The translations under genes were made by a program, and so were the position numbers. Under the pieces are notes generated by a model. The model did not search any database, was not told the DNA's origin, and was given only the letters and a program-made list of their open reading frames with translations. A stretch of DNA of 57,624 nucleotides from Candidatus Mediterraneibacter norfolkensis. GTDB taxonomy: Bacteria > Bacillota > Clostridia > Lachnospirales > Lachnospiraceae. Shown here piece after piece: positions 17,958 through 27,758 of the stretch. Each line of letters starts with the position of its first letter. Position 1 is the first letter of the stretch. Location: the NCBI GenBank assembly GCA_019120615.1, contig DWUT01000060.1, positions 1-57,624 of the forward strand, in the 5' to 3' direction.

Positions 17958-19156
17958 GAAATCTTTCCTTGAGAAAAACGATCATTTTATATATGTGCGT
18001 CAGCCTGGTGTGCAGTTTTATCCTTGCTGCGCTGACTGCATGGGCGGCGGAGAATATACAGAACCGGATCTGGTGGAAATATACGGATCAGGACAAGTAT
18101 TTTGAAGCCCAGGAAATGGAAGACGAGGGATTCTGGGTGCAGATACCCCGGCCTGACGCTTCAGAGATGAGCAAGCAGGATTATAACATATCTGAGGCGT
18201 GTGATTTTCTTCAGACGTATTCCGTGCTGGTACTTTCTGTGGCGGGAAGCTGCGTGGCGGTCTTTCTTTTTTACAGGAACAAGTTGAGGACTCCGATCCG
18301 GGAGCTGGAAGAGGCGTCAGGGCGGATCGCAGAGAATGACCTGGACTTTCAGCTTACCTATGAGAACCGGGACGAGATGGGACAGCTCTGCCGGGAGTTT
18401 GACCGGATGCGGGAACAGCTCGAGGAGAATAACCGGAAGATGTGGCGGATGGTTGAGGATGAGCGGGAACTGCGGGCGGCCATTGCCCATGATATCCGGT
18501 CCCCGCTTTCTGTTCTGAAGGGATACCAGGAGATGCTCCTTACTTATCTTCCGGACGGGACCATTGACATCCGGCAGGCGATGGAAATGCTGGAGGAGAG
18601 CATGAAACAGATCAGCCGCATGGATGTTTTCATAGAGACCATGCGTCGGGTGAACAGTCTGGAGCAGAGAGCGCTGAAGGCGGAGGAGATCACTGCGGAA
18701 CAGCTCCAGGAGGACATCCGCGGGGAGCTGAATATCCTGGCGGAGGGGAAGAAAGCTGTTCTGAATGTGCAGGAGACGAAATCAATCTTCCGTGGGGACC
18801 GGGAGGTGATCCTTGAGGTGGCGGAAAATCTGTTCTCAAATGCGTTCCGGTATGCCAGGAAACAGATCCGGGTGCAGGTCTCTCTGACAGCTTCGGTCTT
18901 AAAAATCTCGGTGAGCGATGACGGGACCGGATTTCAGGAGAATGCGGAGAAGATTACCCGCGCGTTCCACCAGAAAAATGTGAAGGACAGCCTGACCCAT
19001 ACGGGAATGGGAATGTATATCAGCAGGCTGTACTGTGAAAAGCACGGCGGGAAACTTCTGCTGGAGAATAATGAGGCGGGAGGCGCGTCGGTGACGGCGG
19101 TGTTCCGGGAAATTGCGGATGCGAATCCCGCAGATGATTGTAAGAGAGCGAAATAA
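17945..19156 (+). CDS. sensor histidine kinase
   Basis: HAMP-like linker, AIAHDIRSPLSVLKGYQEML, NLFSNAFRYA, DDGTGF. Confidence 0.93.
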   Translation: MDKIRNLSLRKTIILYMCVSLVCSFILAALTAWAAENIQNRIWWKYTDQDKYFEAQEMEDEGFWVQIPRPDASEMSKQDYNISEACDFLQTYSVLVLSVAGSCVAVFLFYRNKLRTPIRELEEASGRIAENDLDFQLTYENRDEMGQLCREFDRMREQLEENNRKMWRMVEDERELRAAIAHDIRSPLSVLKGYQEMLLTYLPDGTIDIRQAMEMLEESMKQISRMDVFIETMRRVNSLEQRALKAEEITAEQLQEDIRGELNILAEGKKAVLNVQETKSIFRGDREVILEVAENLFSNAFRYARKQIRVQVSLTASVLKISVSDDGTGFQENAEKITRAFHQKNVKDSLTHTGMGMYISRLYCEKHGGKLLLENNEAGGASVTAVFREIADANPADDCKRAK

Positions 19157-19187
19157 AATACAGGACAGGATCAAAAACAGTTCTGGG

Positions 19188-19217
19188 AAACGGCAGACTT
19201 CGGGTCGGCCGTTTTTT
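19188..19217 (+). terminator. rho-independent terminator
   Basis: AAACGGC-a-GAC-ttcgg-GTC-g-GCCGTTTTTTT. Confidence 0.75.
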
Positions 19218-19315
19218 TATATCTTTTTCAGCTTTTCCGGATTTTTTCAGCCATTGTCTTTTTGTTGTCATTTTCCCTCTACAATAACCTCATCAAAGAA
19301 AAGAGGTGAAAATCT

Positions 19316-20386
19316 ATGACAGCGATCATAAAAAGAGAGATCAAGAATTACCTGAAGAGACCGCTGTTCTGGATCGGAGTGGCAGTGGTGATCCTGGGAG
19401 TTTTCCAGAATGTGCGCCCCTATCTGGAAACCCGTTATGTATCTTCTGCGGAGGAACTGGAAAACGATCTTCCGGAGACAGTTCATAAGGGAGATGTTTA
19501 CGAGGGCTATATCCCGACACAAGAGGCGGAGAGAAGAACGCTCTGGGAGAAACAGGTGGAGGACACTCTGAGAACCGGAGAAGGATTCGAACTGCCGGAC
19601 TCGGAAGTGGATGCGGTCATGGCAAAGATACGGGAGATGGATGTGGATGAGGCGTGTCTGTATCTGGAAAATGAGTACCACTGGTTCGGAGCGGAATATT
19701 TCTGGGAGGATTCGGCATACCGGAAAGGGACGCCGGAGGAGATCAACGCCTATCTGGACAGAAGGCTGGAAGAGCATCCGTTTTCCTGGTATTTCGCGAG
19801 GAAGTTCGCGGATTTTGCAGGACTGTTTATGGGATTTGCCGCAACGGTCCTGCTGGCGGCGCTGTTCTTTCAGGACATGAAGAAGAATACTTATGAACTT
19901 CTCCACACGAAACCGGTCAGTGCCTGGAAATATGTGACTGGAAAAGTGGCGGGAGGGTTCCTGGTCTGCGTGATCATCCTGGGGATCCTGAACCTGGTGT
20001 TCTGGGCGGCGGCACTGATCATTACCAGGGGGAACGGGTTTGAGATCCGTCTGAGAGACTTTCTGGCGGCCACCTGTCTTTATATCCTGCCCAATATGCT
20101 GATGATCGTGTGCGTGTACGCCCTGGTTTCTATGGTCTTTAAGAATCCGCTCCCTGCGGCGCCGCTTCTGGTTCTTTACATGTTGTACTCCAACATGGGG
20201 AGCAGGAATGCGGAAGGCGTATACGGGTACTATGGAAGGCCTCTGGCGATCATGGTGCGGTTCCCGGGAATGCTTTTTGACACGGTGGTGCCGCCCATGG
20301 CGATGGTGAACCAGTGCGGCCTGATCATGGCGTCGTTCGTGATCATCCTGATCTGCGTACAGTTGTGGAGGAGGCGTAGGATATGA
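19316..20386 (+). CDS. ABC-2 type transporter permease
   Basis: MTAIIKREIKNYLKRPLFWIG... with multiple TM helices, upstream of a permease/ATPase pair. Confidence 0.8.
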   Translation: MTAIIKREIKNYLKRPLFWIGVAVVILGVFQNVRPYLETRYVSSAEELENDLPETVHKGDVYEGYIPTQEAERRTLWEKQVEDTLRTGEGFELPDSEVDAVMAKIREMDVDEACLYLENEYHWFGAEYFWEDSAYRKGTPEEINAYLDRRLEEHPFSWYFARKFADFAGLFMGFAATVLLAALFFQDMKKNTYELLHTKPVSAWKYVTGKVAGGFLVCVIILGILNLVFWAAALIITRGNGFEIRLRDFLAATCLYILPNMLMIVCVYALVSMVFKNPLPAAPLLVLYMLYSNMGSRNAEGVYGYYGRPLAIMVRFPGMLFDTVVPPMAMVNQCGLIMASFVIILICVQLWRRRRI

Positions 20387-21063
20387 GCATGACGGGAAAA
20401 GAAATGAAGATCTGTCTGCCGTTGTATAAAGTTCTGTATTCGCTGGCTTTTGTAGTCATCTTAAGTCTTGCCCGGGGCGTGACCTACACATATGAGGTGG
20501 GGATCGCCTGCGAGGCGCCTATGGCGCTCCTTTCGTCCGTATTCTGTGCGGATACTTATGTGCAGGAGATCACGAGCCGCAGGTCCGAAGTGTGGAGGCT
20601 GTATCCGATGAAGAGAAAGGCGATGTGCATAGCGCGGAGGATCGGGATTCAGCAGTGCTGGCTTCTGCTGCTGGGGGCAGCAGGATACGGGATGTTCTTT
20701 CTGTTCCAGGATCCCTTTCCGCTGTACTCTCCGGGAACGAGCGGAGAGAGTGAACTGCATCTGTTCCTGGTTTATCTGGCAGCGATCCTCGTGACATTGA
20801 ACTTCTGGGGAATCCTGGGAAATATGGCGGCCTGCCTGACCCGCAGCATGTGGGCGGGGATCGGAGTCTGCCTGGCTCTGTGGCTGACTGTAAATTCTAC
20901 GACAGGAGACCGGATGCTGGGACCATGGAACATGTTCTCCTATACATTCCGGAATGTTGAGAACGGCAGCGACCTGAACTGGATCAAAGGAAAGGCGCTC
21001 TGTATCTGCCTGTGTATCATCATGGCGATTGCGACGCCGAAGATAATCCGAAAGAGAGGGTGA
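20383..21063 (+). CDS. ABC transporter membrane protein
   Basis: Overlapping start; hydrophobic multi-TM ORF between permease and ATPase. Confidence 0.7.
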   Translation: MSMTGKEMKICLPLYKVLYSLAFVVILSLARGVTYTYEVGIACEAPMALLSSVFCADTYVQEITSRRSEVWRLYPMKRKAMCIARRIGIQQCWLLLLGAAGYGMFFLFQDPFPLYSPGTSGESELHLFLVYLAAILVTLNFWGILGNMAACLTRSMWAGIGVCLALWLTVNSTTGDRMLGPWNMFSYTFRNVENGSDLNWIKGKALCICLCIIMAIATPKIIRKRG

Positions 21064-21067
21064 GGAT

Positions 21068-21973
21068 ATGAGTATCAGGATCAATGATCTGACGGTAACG
21101 TTTCAGAACAGAATGAAGAAAAATAAGGTGACTGCCATCGACCATGCAAGCCTGGAGATCCCCGGGGGAATCTATGGACTTCTGGGAGAAAACGGCGCGG
21201 GAAAGACTACACTGATGCGGGTGCTGACCACTGTGCTGGCGCCCTCCGGCGGAGGAGCACAGATCAGCGGCAGGGTCAGCCTGGAAGGAATCACGTATAA
21301 GGAAAGCAATTATGAGAAGATCCAGAGGAAGATCGGGTATCTGCCCCAGGAGATCGACCTGTATCCGGGACTGACGTTGCAGGAGTGTCTGGAATACATG
21401 GGAGACCTATCGGGCATTCCGAAGAAGGAGTGCCGGAAGCGGATACGCTATTATCTGGAGAAGACCAGCCTGACAGAGCACCGGAACAAGAAGATGCGCC
21501 AGCTCTCCGGAGGGATGAAGCGGAGGGCGGGGCTGATCCAGGCGCTGCTAAACGAACCGGAATTCCTGATCGTGGATGAGCCGACCACCGGGCTGGACCC
21601 GGAGGAGCGGATCCGCATCCGGAACCTGCTGGTGGATTTCTCTGAGGGACGAACTGTTCTCTTTTCCACCCATGTGGTAGAGGACCTGGCGGCGGTCAGC
21701 AGCAGACTTGCTGTCATGAAAAAGGGAAAATTCCTCTACTCCGGGAGCATGAGAGAACTGATCCAAAAGGCGGAAGGGCATGTGTGGACCTGCACACTGG
21801 AAGATGAGAGGGAAGTGCGGGCCCTGGAGAAAAACTGCCATGTCTCATCCAAACAGTTCTCTGCAGAAGGGATGCATGTAAGGATCATCAGCCGGAACCG
21901 TGCAGATGAGAGGTGGGAACCGGCAGAGCCGACTTTGGAGGACTCCTATATCTGGGTGTCAAATGAGGGATAA
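21068..21973 (+). CDS. ABC transporter ATP-binding protein
   Basis: GLLGENGAGKTTLMRVL, QLSGGMKRRAGLIQALLNEPEFLIVDEPTTGLDPEER. Confidence 0.95.
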   Translation: MSIRINDLTVTFQNRMKKNKVTAIDHASLEIPGGIYGLLGENGAGKTTLMRVLTTVLAPSGGGAQISGRVSLEGITYKESNYEKIQRKIGYLPQEIDLYPGLTLQECLEYMGDLSGIPKKECRKRIRYYLEKTSLTEHRNKKMRQLSGGMKRRAGLIQALLNEPEFLIVDEPTTGLDPEERIRIRNLLVDFSEGRTVLFSTHVVEDLAAVSSRLAVMKKGKFLYSGSMRELIQKAEGHVWTCTLEDEREVRALEKNCHVSSKQFSAEGMHVRIISRNRADERWEPAEPTLEDSYIWVSNEG

Positions 21974-22007
21974 AAGAAAGAGAGAAGAAAAGCAGAAGAA
22001 AAATATA

Positions 22008-22055
22008 AGAAAGGCAGACGCTGCGTGATATTTTCGGCGCAGTGCCTGCCTTTCT
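22008..22055. terminator. bidirectional terminator between convergent genes
   Basis: aagaaaggcagacgctgcg...cgcagtgcctgcctttct, ~18-bp stem. Confidence 0.75.
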
Positions 22056-22056
22056 G

Positions 22057-22836
22057 CTATTTATGACGTCCGTGCCCGTAGCCGTTTCCATGTCCGCCTT
22101 CATGATCATTGTCATTTTCATTTCCGCTTTCATGGTTACTGCTATTTTTATTTCCATTTTGATACCCATTTTCATGCCCATCTTCGATCAGATCCTGGAT
22201 CTCCCGCATGGAGAGATTCCGGATGTCATCGACGGTGACGGAAGGATCCAGCTCCTTCAGCCTCAGGTAAGCCCGGTACTTGCCGAAGGAGAGCCCCTCG
22301 GCGTGGGCTTCGTGCATTTCCTGTGCGTCACCTGAGTGGCAGTGCACATTGGAGTGCCCGGAAGTGCAGGATTCTACATTTTCAAGGATCTCGTCATGCC
22401 GGGAGGTATTTTCGCAGGCGACAGTGAGATCCATCAGGCCGTCCTGAGAGAGATAGTCTTCGATGATCTGATCCGAGAGCAGTGTCTCTATGGCGTCAGA
22501 ATAGTCCATATATTTGATGTCCAGCGAATCTGCCAGATCATTGCCATCTTCGTTCCAGCCCTCCACTGAGATGACTTTGTCAAACCGGTTGATGCCCAGT
22601 TCCAAGGAGGGATTGATATCGATGCTGATAAATGCCTCAGGGGTAAAGTACAGCCATGAGCCGCCGGCAAGGAAAAGGACGGCAAGGCAGGCTGCAGCCG
22701 CGGCAAACCCGCGAAAGGCTGAGAAGCGAGGGTGCCTTTTCCGGTAGACCTTCCGGGAGAGGTATTCCATCGTGTGATCTTTCAGCCGGTCTTCGGCATG
22801 GATCTGGTCGAATGCTTCTTTCCACTGCTTATTCAA
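22057..22836 (-). CDS. RsgI-like anti-sigma factor with low-complexity His/Asn/Gly-rich tail
   Basis: TM segment followed by FISIDINPSLELGINRFDKVISVEGWNEDG; tail GHENGYQNGNKNSSNHESGNENDNDHEGGHGNGYGHGRHK. Confidence 0.75.
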   Translation of the reverse strand: MNKQWKEAFDQIHAEDRLKDHTMEYLSRKVYRKRHPRFSAFRGFAAAAACLAVLFLAGGSWLYFTPEAFISIDINPSLELGINRFDKVISVEGWNEDGNDLADSLDIKYMDYSDAIETLLSDQIIEDYLSQDGLMDLTVACENTSRHDEILENVESCTSGHSNVHCHSGDAQEMHEAHAEGLSFGKYRAYLRLKELDPSVTVDDIRNLSMREIQDLIEDGHENGYQNGNKNSSNHESGNENDNDHEGGHGNGYGHGRHK

Positions 22837-23314
22837 TGTCCGTCACCCCCTCCAGTTCTTTTTTCAGGATTTTTCTGGCCCGGGTCAGAAGAGTGTACAC
22901 TGTGTTCACGTTCTTTTTCAGGATATGGCTGATCTCATCCGCGGAATATCCTTCATAATAGTAGAGATACACTACGTCTTTGTATTTCGTGGGAAGAGAA
23001 AGGACCGCTTCCAGGAGTTCCGTGTGCCGGAACTCCTGTGCCTGGGGCGTCTCGATCAGAGTGTCCAGAGGAACGGTCCGGCTGCGGAAAACATTTTTCA
23101 GAAGATCCTTACAGGCATTCACTGTGACTCGGATGATCCACGCCTTTTCGTGCTCTTCGCTCTCAAAGGGCTCGGAGCGAAGGACATACTTCAGAAATAC
23201 GGTCTGAAATATGTCCTCCGAGTCAGAATAGTTTTTCAGATGGACCATACAGATCCTGCGGACTGTATCCGCATATAGCCGGATGGCCCTGTTTGCTTCT
23301 TCCTCGCTCCGCAT
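22829..23314 (-). CDS. RNA polymerase sigma-70 family (ECF) factor
   Basis: SDSEDIFQTVFLKYV...EKAWIIRVTVNACKDLLKN...LPTKYKDVVYLYYYEGYSADEISHILKKNVNTVYTLLTRARKILKKEL. Confidence 0.92.
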   Translation of the reverse strand: MRSEEEANRAIRLYADTVRRICMVHLKNYSDSEDIFQTVFLKYVLRSEPFESEEHEKAWIIRVTVNACKDLLKNVFRSRTVPLDTLIETPQAQEFRHTELLEAVLSLPTKYKDVVYLYYYEGYSADEISHILKKNVNTVYTLLTRARKILKKELEGVTDIE

Positions 23315-23361
23315 GTCTCCGCCCCTCTTCCTGTTTTGTGATGCTTAAAGATTCCCCAGTG

Positions 23362-23883
23362 CTATCTGCGGTTAGATTTTCCGTGATGTCCGGCTGCACT
23401 GTTGTGTCCAGAACCGCTCATATACCCGCCTGCGTTGTTCTGGTCGGAACCGCTTGCGCGTCCGCCTGCGTTGTTCTGGCCAGAGCCGCTTGCGCGCCCG
23501 CCTGTGCTGTTCTGGTCGGAACCGCTTACGCTCCCGCCTGGACTGTTCTGGCCGGAGCCGCTTGTGCTGTTCTGGTCGGAACCGCTTACACGCCCCCCTG
23601 TGCTGTCACGATAGTCGCAGATCCCGTCCCCGTCCTGATCTGTGAATGTATGGGAACCACCACAGATGCACGTGCTGCTGTTCCTGGTTCCGTTGTAGTT
23701 ATCACATTCATTGTAATAATTGTATAAGCAGTGGTCAAGAGTTCCGCTGAGAACACCTGTGCAGTTTCCTGTGACAGTTCCTGCATGGCCCTGCCGCCCG
23801 TTTCCTGCTGCGAAAACGGTTGTCCCGCCCAGAGCTGCCACAAAAAGTGTTGTTAAGATGATTGCCGTTGCTTTTTTCTTCAT
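23362..23883 (-). CDS. secreted repeat protein with DxDGDG calcium-binding-like motif and Ser/Gly/Asn-rich 12-aa tandem repeats
   Basis: Signal peptide MKKKATAIILTTLFVAALGGTTVFAA; FTDQDGDGICDY; repeats GGRASGSDQNNA. Confidence 0.8.
   Translation of the reverse strand: MKKKATAIILTTLFVAALGGTTVFAAGNGRQGHAGTVTGNCTGVLSGTLDHCLYNYYNECDNYNGTRNSSTCICGGSHTFTDQDGDGICDYRDSTGGRVSGSDQNSTSGSGQNSPGGSVSGSDQNSTGGRASGSGQNNAGGRASGSDQNNAGGYMSGSGHNSAAGHHGKSNRR
23392..23598. repeat. 36-bp tandem repeat encoding 12-aa units
   Basis: Recurring ...ttgttctggtcggaaccgcttgcgcgtccgcctgcg... Confidence 0.8.
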
Positions 23884-23888
23884 GATAA

Positions 23889-23956
23889 AAATCCTCCTTC
23901 CGTTTCGTACTGTGAATTTTCCTTTTCACTATGAATACGATCCGGAAGGAGGATTT
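23889..23956 (-). promoter_or_regulatory. perfect 14-bp inverted repeat whose 3' arm contains the Shine-Dalgarno of the secreted repeat protein
   Basis: AAATCCTCCTTCCG (23889-23902) and CGGAAGGAGGATTT (23943-23956); on the minus strand the proximal arm is CGGAAGGAGGATTTTTATCATG. Confidence 0.6.
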
Positions 23957-23970
23957 CATTCATCTCATTT

Positions 23971-24303
23971 TCAGAATATAAACATTTTCAGCACGCCGCC
24001 GATCACGGAGACCGTCACCAGTGCATAAGCGGCCATCCTGCCGGAGCCGGATGAACTCTTCAGATGGACGATCAGTCCCGCAGCACTGAGGATCCCGAAG
24101 CCCCATGCGATGAGCTGCTGCGCCATCCAGTTTGAGGGGAGGCTCATTGCGCTGAGGACTGCGATCGCCATTCCCCAGATAGACAGGAAATAGAAGATAC
24201 CTGCCTTTGCCCTTTCGTTTTTGAGAAGATACATAAGCGCCAGACCGATGATGCTGATCACACTTATTGCTACAAATGAGATTACCAGTAAACCTAATGC
24301 CAT
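23971..24303 (-). CDS. small multi-TM membrane protein
   Basis: 110-aa hydrophobic ORF with 3-4 predicted TM stretches. Confidence 0.6.
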   Translation of the reverse strand: MALGLLVISFVAISVISIIGLALMYLLKNERAKAGIFYFLSIWGMAIAVLSAMSLPSNWMAQQLIAWGFGILSAAGLIVHLKSSSGSGRMAAYALVTVSVIGGVLKMFIF

Positions 24304-24397
24304 TTTTCATTCCTCCTGTAATTGCTTTTGTTTTTTTGTTATGCCTGTAGTCTATCAGCGATCTGTGAAGAACATGTAAATATAAATCTGAAGAATT

Positions 24398-25456
24398 CTA
24401 AAGACATTCAGGAATATTTAAAGCAATCAGGATTTCGAAAACGCCGCTGCTGTCGGATACATCAACCTGGCCGTTATAGAGAGCAGCGATCCTGCGTATA
24501 TTCTCAAGGCCGATATGTGAACTTTCCACGCTGCCGAAGCTGCTCTCGCGGATCCGATTCCGCTGGATCAGGATGAGCTGCCGGGCTTCATTTTTCAATG
24601 TGAGTTCGACGTCCTGCTCTGGATCGGCATATTTCTCCACGTTGGAAATCAGGTTGTCCAGGACCCGGTGGAGGGCGTGGACGTCAGCCATCCCGGAAAA
24701 AGAGGTCAGACCGGAGAGGTCGGTCACGCAGGTGAAACGTCCTTCCAGCAGTTCCTCCCACTCGCCTGCAAACTGCTCCGCCAGAAAACGGATATCATCG
24801 ATCTTTTCCCAGGTGCCCCGGTTCCGCTCCGTGAGCTGTTCGGTGAGCTGGCGCATCTGGGTTGCCTTGGAGTACACGAGATCCATGTATGTCTTCATCT
24901 CGTCTTCGCTCAGATGGTCTTTTGACTGAAGAAGCTCCGAGTAGGAGAGCATGGAAGTGAGGGGTGTGCGGATATCGTGGGACAGGGAACGGATCCAGGC
25001 GTCGCGTTCTTCCTGGAACGCCTTCTCCTGCCTCCACAGGTCCCGGCGTGCCGCGGCGAGATAGTTGATGCTCTCTGCAAGACGGGTCAGATCGTCGTTC
25101 CCCTCAAGTGGAATGTCATAGTCCATACTCCGCGCATGCAGCATCTCCACTCCTTTGATTATGGTGAGGAGATAGGAGAGCCGCTGCCCCAGTACGAAGA
25201 GGAAGATTACGATGAAGAGAACGATCGACGCAGTGGCGCAGATGCTCCGCGCCCACACCTGAAATGTGACCCGCTGCATATCTGGCAGGATGAATCCCCG
25301 CTGAGTCAGATAGTTGTCCCCGATGGAGACGGATGTCGAGTACAGAAAGAAAAAAGTGAACAGGGAGATCGCGGCGGAGAAAAAGAGATATTCCAGTATC
25401 ACTGTGGAAAGCTTTTTCGTACCCGGCTTCCCTTCGGTTTTCTTTTTAATCAACAT
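24398..25456 (-). CDS. sensor histidine kinase
   Basis: SLSHDIRTPLTSMLSYSELL, LHRVLDNLISNVEKYA, SSHIGLENIRRIA. Confidence 0.92.
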   Translation of the reverse strand: MLIKKKTEGKPGTKKLSTVILEYLFFSAAISLFTFFFLYSTSVSIGDNYLTQRGFILPDMQRVTFQVWARSICATASIVLFIVIFLFVLGQRLSYLLTIIKGVEMLHARSMDYDIPLEGNDDLTRLAESINYLAAARRDLWRQEKAFQEERDAWIRSLSHDIRTPLTSMLSYSELLQSKDHLSEDEMKTYMDLVYSKATQMRQLTEQLTERNRGTWEKIDDIRFLAEQFAGEWEELLEGRFTCVTDLSGLTSFSGMADVHALHRVLDNLISNVEKYADPEQDVELTLKNEARQLILIQRNRIRESSFGSVESSHIGLENIRRIAALYNGQVDVSDSSGVFEILIALNIPECL

Positions 25457-26156
25457 AATATCCCTTTCCCCATGCGGTCCTGATATACTTCGGGTTCCTT
25501 GAACTGTCCCCAAGCTTCTTTCTCAGGTTCTTGATGTGGACCATGATCGTGCTGTCCCCGACAGCGTCCTCATCCCAGATACTCTTATAGATATTATCCA
25601 GGGAGTAGATCTTCTTCGGGTGGGAGAGAAAGAGCTCCAGGATCTTATATTCTGTATAGGTAAGGACAATGACCTGCTCGCCCTTTCGCACGCTCTGGCT
25701 GTCCAGATCCAGTACCAGATCCTTATAATGAAGTTCGTTTGACGGGACTGCGGTATCTGCCCGCTCCTGACCGGCCAGGGCATATTCCCGGGACCTCCTG
25801 AGAAGAGCCTTTATCCGGATCAGCAGTTCAGTATTGGAAAATGGCTTGACGATATAATCGTCGGCGCCGGCGGAGAAACCCATCAGCTTGTCCGACTCCC
25901 CGGAGTAGGCGGTCAGGAATATGATGGGCGCATAGAACTGCTTCCGGATCTCGGCGCCGGCCGCGAACCCGGACATGACCGGCATATTTACATCAAGAAT
26001 ATAGAGGTCCACGGAACTGTCCGCCATCTCCACCGCTTCCCGGCCGTCAGAGGCGGCAGCAACCTCATAGCCTTCCGCAGTGAGCAGCATTGTCAGTACG
26101 TCCCGTATCTCTTTTTCATCGTCTGCGATCAGTATCTTCACTTTTTCTTTTTCCAT
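25446..26156 (-). CDS. response regulator (OmpR/PhoB type)
   Basis: ILIADDEKEIRDVL...LYILDVNMPVMSG...LTAYSGE...KPFSNTELLIRI. Confidence 0.93.
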   Translation of the reverse strand: MEKEKVKILIADDEKEIRDVLTMLLTAEGYEVAAASDGREAVEMADSSVDLYILDVNMPVMSGFAAGAEIRKQFYAPIIFLTAYSGESDKLMGFSAGADDYIVKPFSNTELLIRIKALLRRSREYALAGQERADTAVPSNELHYKDLVLDLDSQSVRKGEQVIVLTYTEYKILELFLSHPKKIYSLDNIYKSIWDEDAVGDSTIMVHIKNLRKKLGDSSRNPKYIRTAWGKGYYVD

Positions 26157-26401
26157 GATTCATCTCCGTTTCTTCCGCCGCAGGAAGTCTGCATGCTGAG
26201 GCGGAAATAATGACACTGTAAGGTATCCTTATCATAGCATACGGAGGAGGGGCTGTCATTTCTTTCGAGCAGAATTCTGCCAGAGAAAATACAGAGCATA
26301 AAAATAAGGATAAAAACATAAAAATATTCTCTTGAAAAGCAGGATACGCTGTCATATAATGTTGCTCTAGTAAAACGAGAAAGAGAAAAGAGGGGGCATC
26401 T

Positions 26402-27754
26402 ATGTCAGCGGATACTACGAATGATATGACATCGGGCAGCCCGGTGCGGCTGATCCTTCAGTTTATGATACCGGTCTGCCTTGGAAATATATTTCAGCAG
26501 TTTTACAATGTGGCGGATTCCATCGTGGCGGGACAGTTCATCGGAGTGAATGCCCTGGCCGCCATCGGGAGCACCGGCTCATTGATGTTCCTCGTGACCG
26601 GATGGCTGAACGGCCTGAGCAGCGGGTTCGCGATCCTGGTCTCTCAGTGGTTCGGGGCAAAACGGTATGATCAGATGAGGCATTACGTTGCCATGTCAAT
26701 TTACCTTGCAGCGGCCTTTGCCATCGCCATGACTGTGGGACTGCTCATCCTGAACGAGCCTATCTTAAGGATGATGAATTTCTCCGATGAGATCATGCCG
26801 GATGTGACGGCTTACATGGGGATCATCTACGCCGGGCTGATCGTAACGGCGGCGTACAATTCTCTGGCGGCGTTCCTCCGGGCGCTGGGAGATTCAAAGT
26901 CACCGCTCTATTTCCTGATCATCTCCGCGGTGATCAATGTGGTGCTGGACATCGCCTTCATCGTCTGCTTCGGGATGGGCGTGGAAGGCTGTGCCTATGC
27001 AACGGTCATCGCACAGGGGATCTCGGCGCTGCTTTGTTTTATCTATATTTTGAAGAAATTTCCGATCCTTCATCTGAAAAAGGCGGATTTCAGGATTTCT
27101 CTTCAGAGCTTCGGAAGGCTGCTGGCGCTGGGGATCCCCATGGGGCTTCAGTTCTCCATCACAGCTATCGGGACTATCATCGTCCAGGGCGCGGTCAACG
27201 TTTACGGTGAGATCTACATGGCAGGATTTGCCGCGGCGGGAAAACTGCAGAATATCATCGCAACGGTGTTCACGGCTTTTGGCGCGACCATCGCGACCTT
27301 CGTGGGACAGAACCGGGGCGCAGGGAAGATGGACCGGGTGAAGACGGGAGTGAAGTATACACAGATCATGATCCTGATCTGGAGTGTGATCACCATGGTG
27401 GTCATCTATTTCTTCGGAAAGTATATGATGCTTCTGTTTGTCAGCCCGTCAGAGACAGAGGTGATCGATGCGGCGGTGATGTACTTCCATGCCGTTTTCT
27501 GGTGTTATCCTTTCCTTGGAAGCATTTTCCTTTACCGGAACACGCTTCAGGGAATGGGATACGGACTGGTGCCCATGCTGGGCGGAGTGTTTGAGCTTGT
27601 GGCAAGGAGTGCCATCGTCATGACCGTGGCAGGAAGGACGAGCTTTGCGGGCGTATGTCTCTCCGATCCGGCGGCGTGGATCGCAGCGCTGATCCCATTG
27701 ATCCCATATTATATATACACTATGAGAAAGTGGGAGAAGAACAATATAATATAA
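26402..27754 (+). CDS. MATE family efflux transporter
   Basis: QFMIPVCLGNIFQQFYNVADSIVAGQFIGVNALAAIGSTGS... Confidence 0.95.
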   Translation: MSADTTNDMTSGSPVRLILQFMIPVCLGNIFQQFYNVADSIVAGQFIGVNALAAIGSTGSLMFLVTGWLNGLSSGFAILVSQWFGAKRYDQMRHYVAMSIYLAAAFAIAMTVGLLILNEPILRMMNFSDEIMPDVTAYMGIIYAGLIVTAAYNSLAAFLRALGDSKSPLYFLIISAVINVVLDIAFIVCFGMGVEGCAYATVIAQGISALLCFIYILKKFPILHLKKADFRISLQSFGRLLALGIPMGLQFSITAIGTIIVQGAVNVYGEIYMAGFAAAGKLQNIIATVFTAFGATIATFVGQNRGAGKMDRVKTGVKYTQIMILIWSVITMVVIYFFGKYMMLLFVSPSETEVIDAAVMYFHAVFWCYPFLGSIFLYRNTLQGMGYGLVPMLGGVFELVARSAIVMTVAGRTSFAGVCLSDPAAWIAALIPLIPYYIYTMRKWEKNNII

Positions 27755-27758
27755 GAAA

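Noticed and set aside
17277-21973. RR/HK/ABC cluster as a novel system
   Set aside because: Standard arrangement of a two-component system with an ABC-2 transporter, common in Firmicutes.
23293-23727. Plus-strand repetitive ORFs and CRISPR-like periodicity
   Set aside because: The 36-bp periodicity has no unique spacers and is in frame with the minus-strand secreted repeat protein; it is a coding VNTR, not a CRISPR array.
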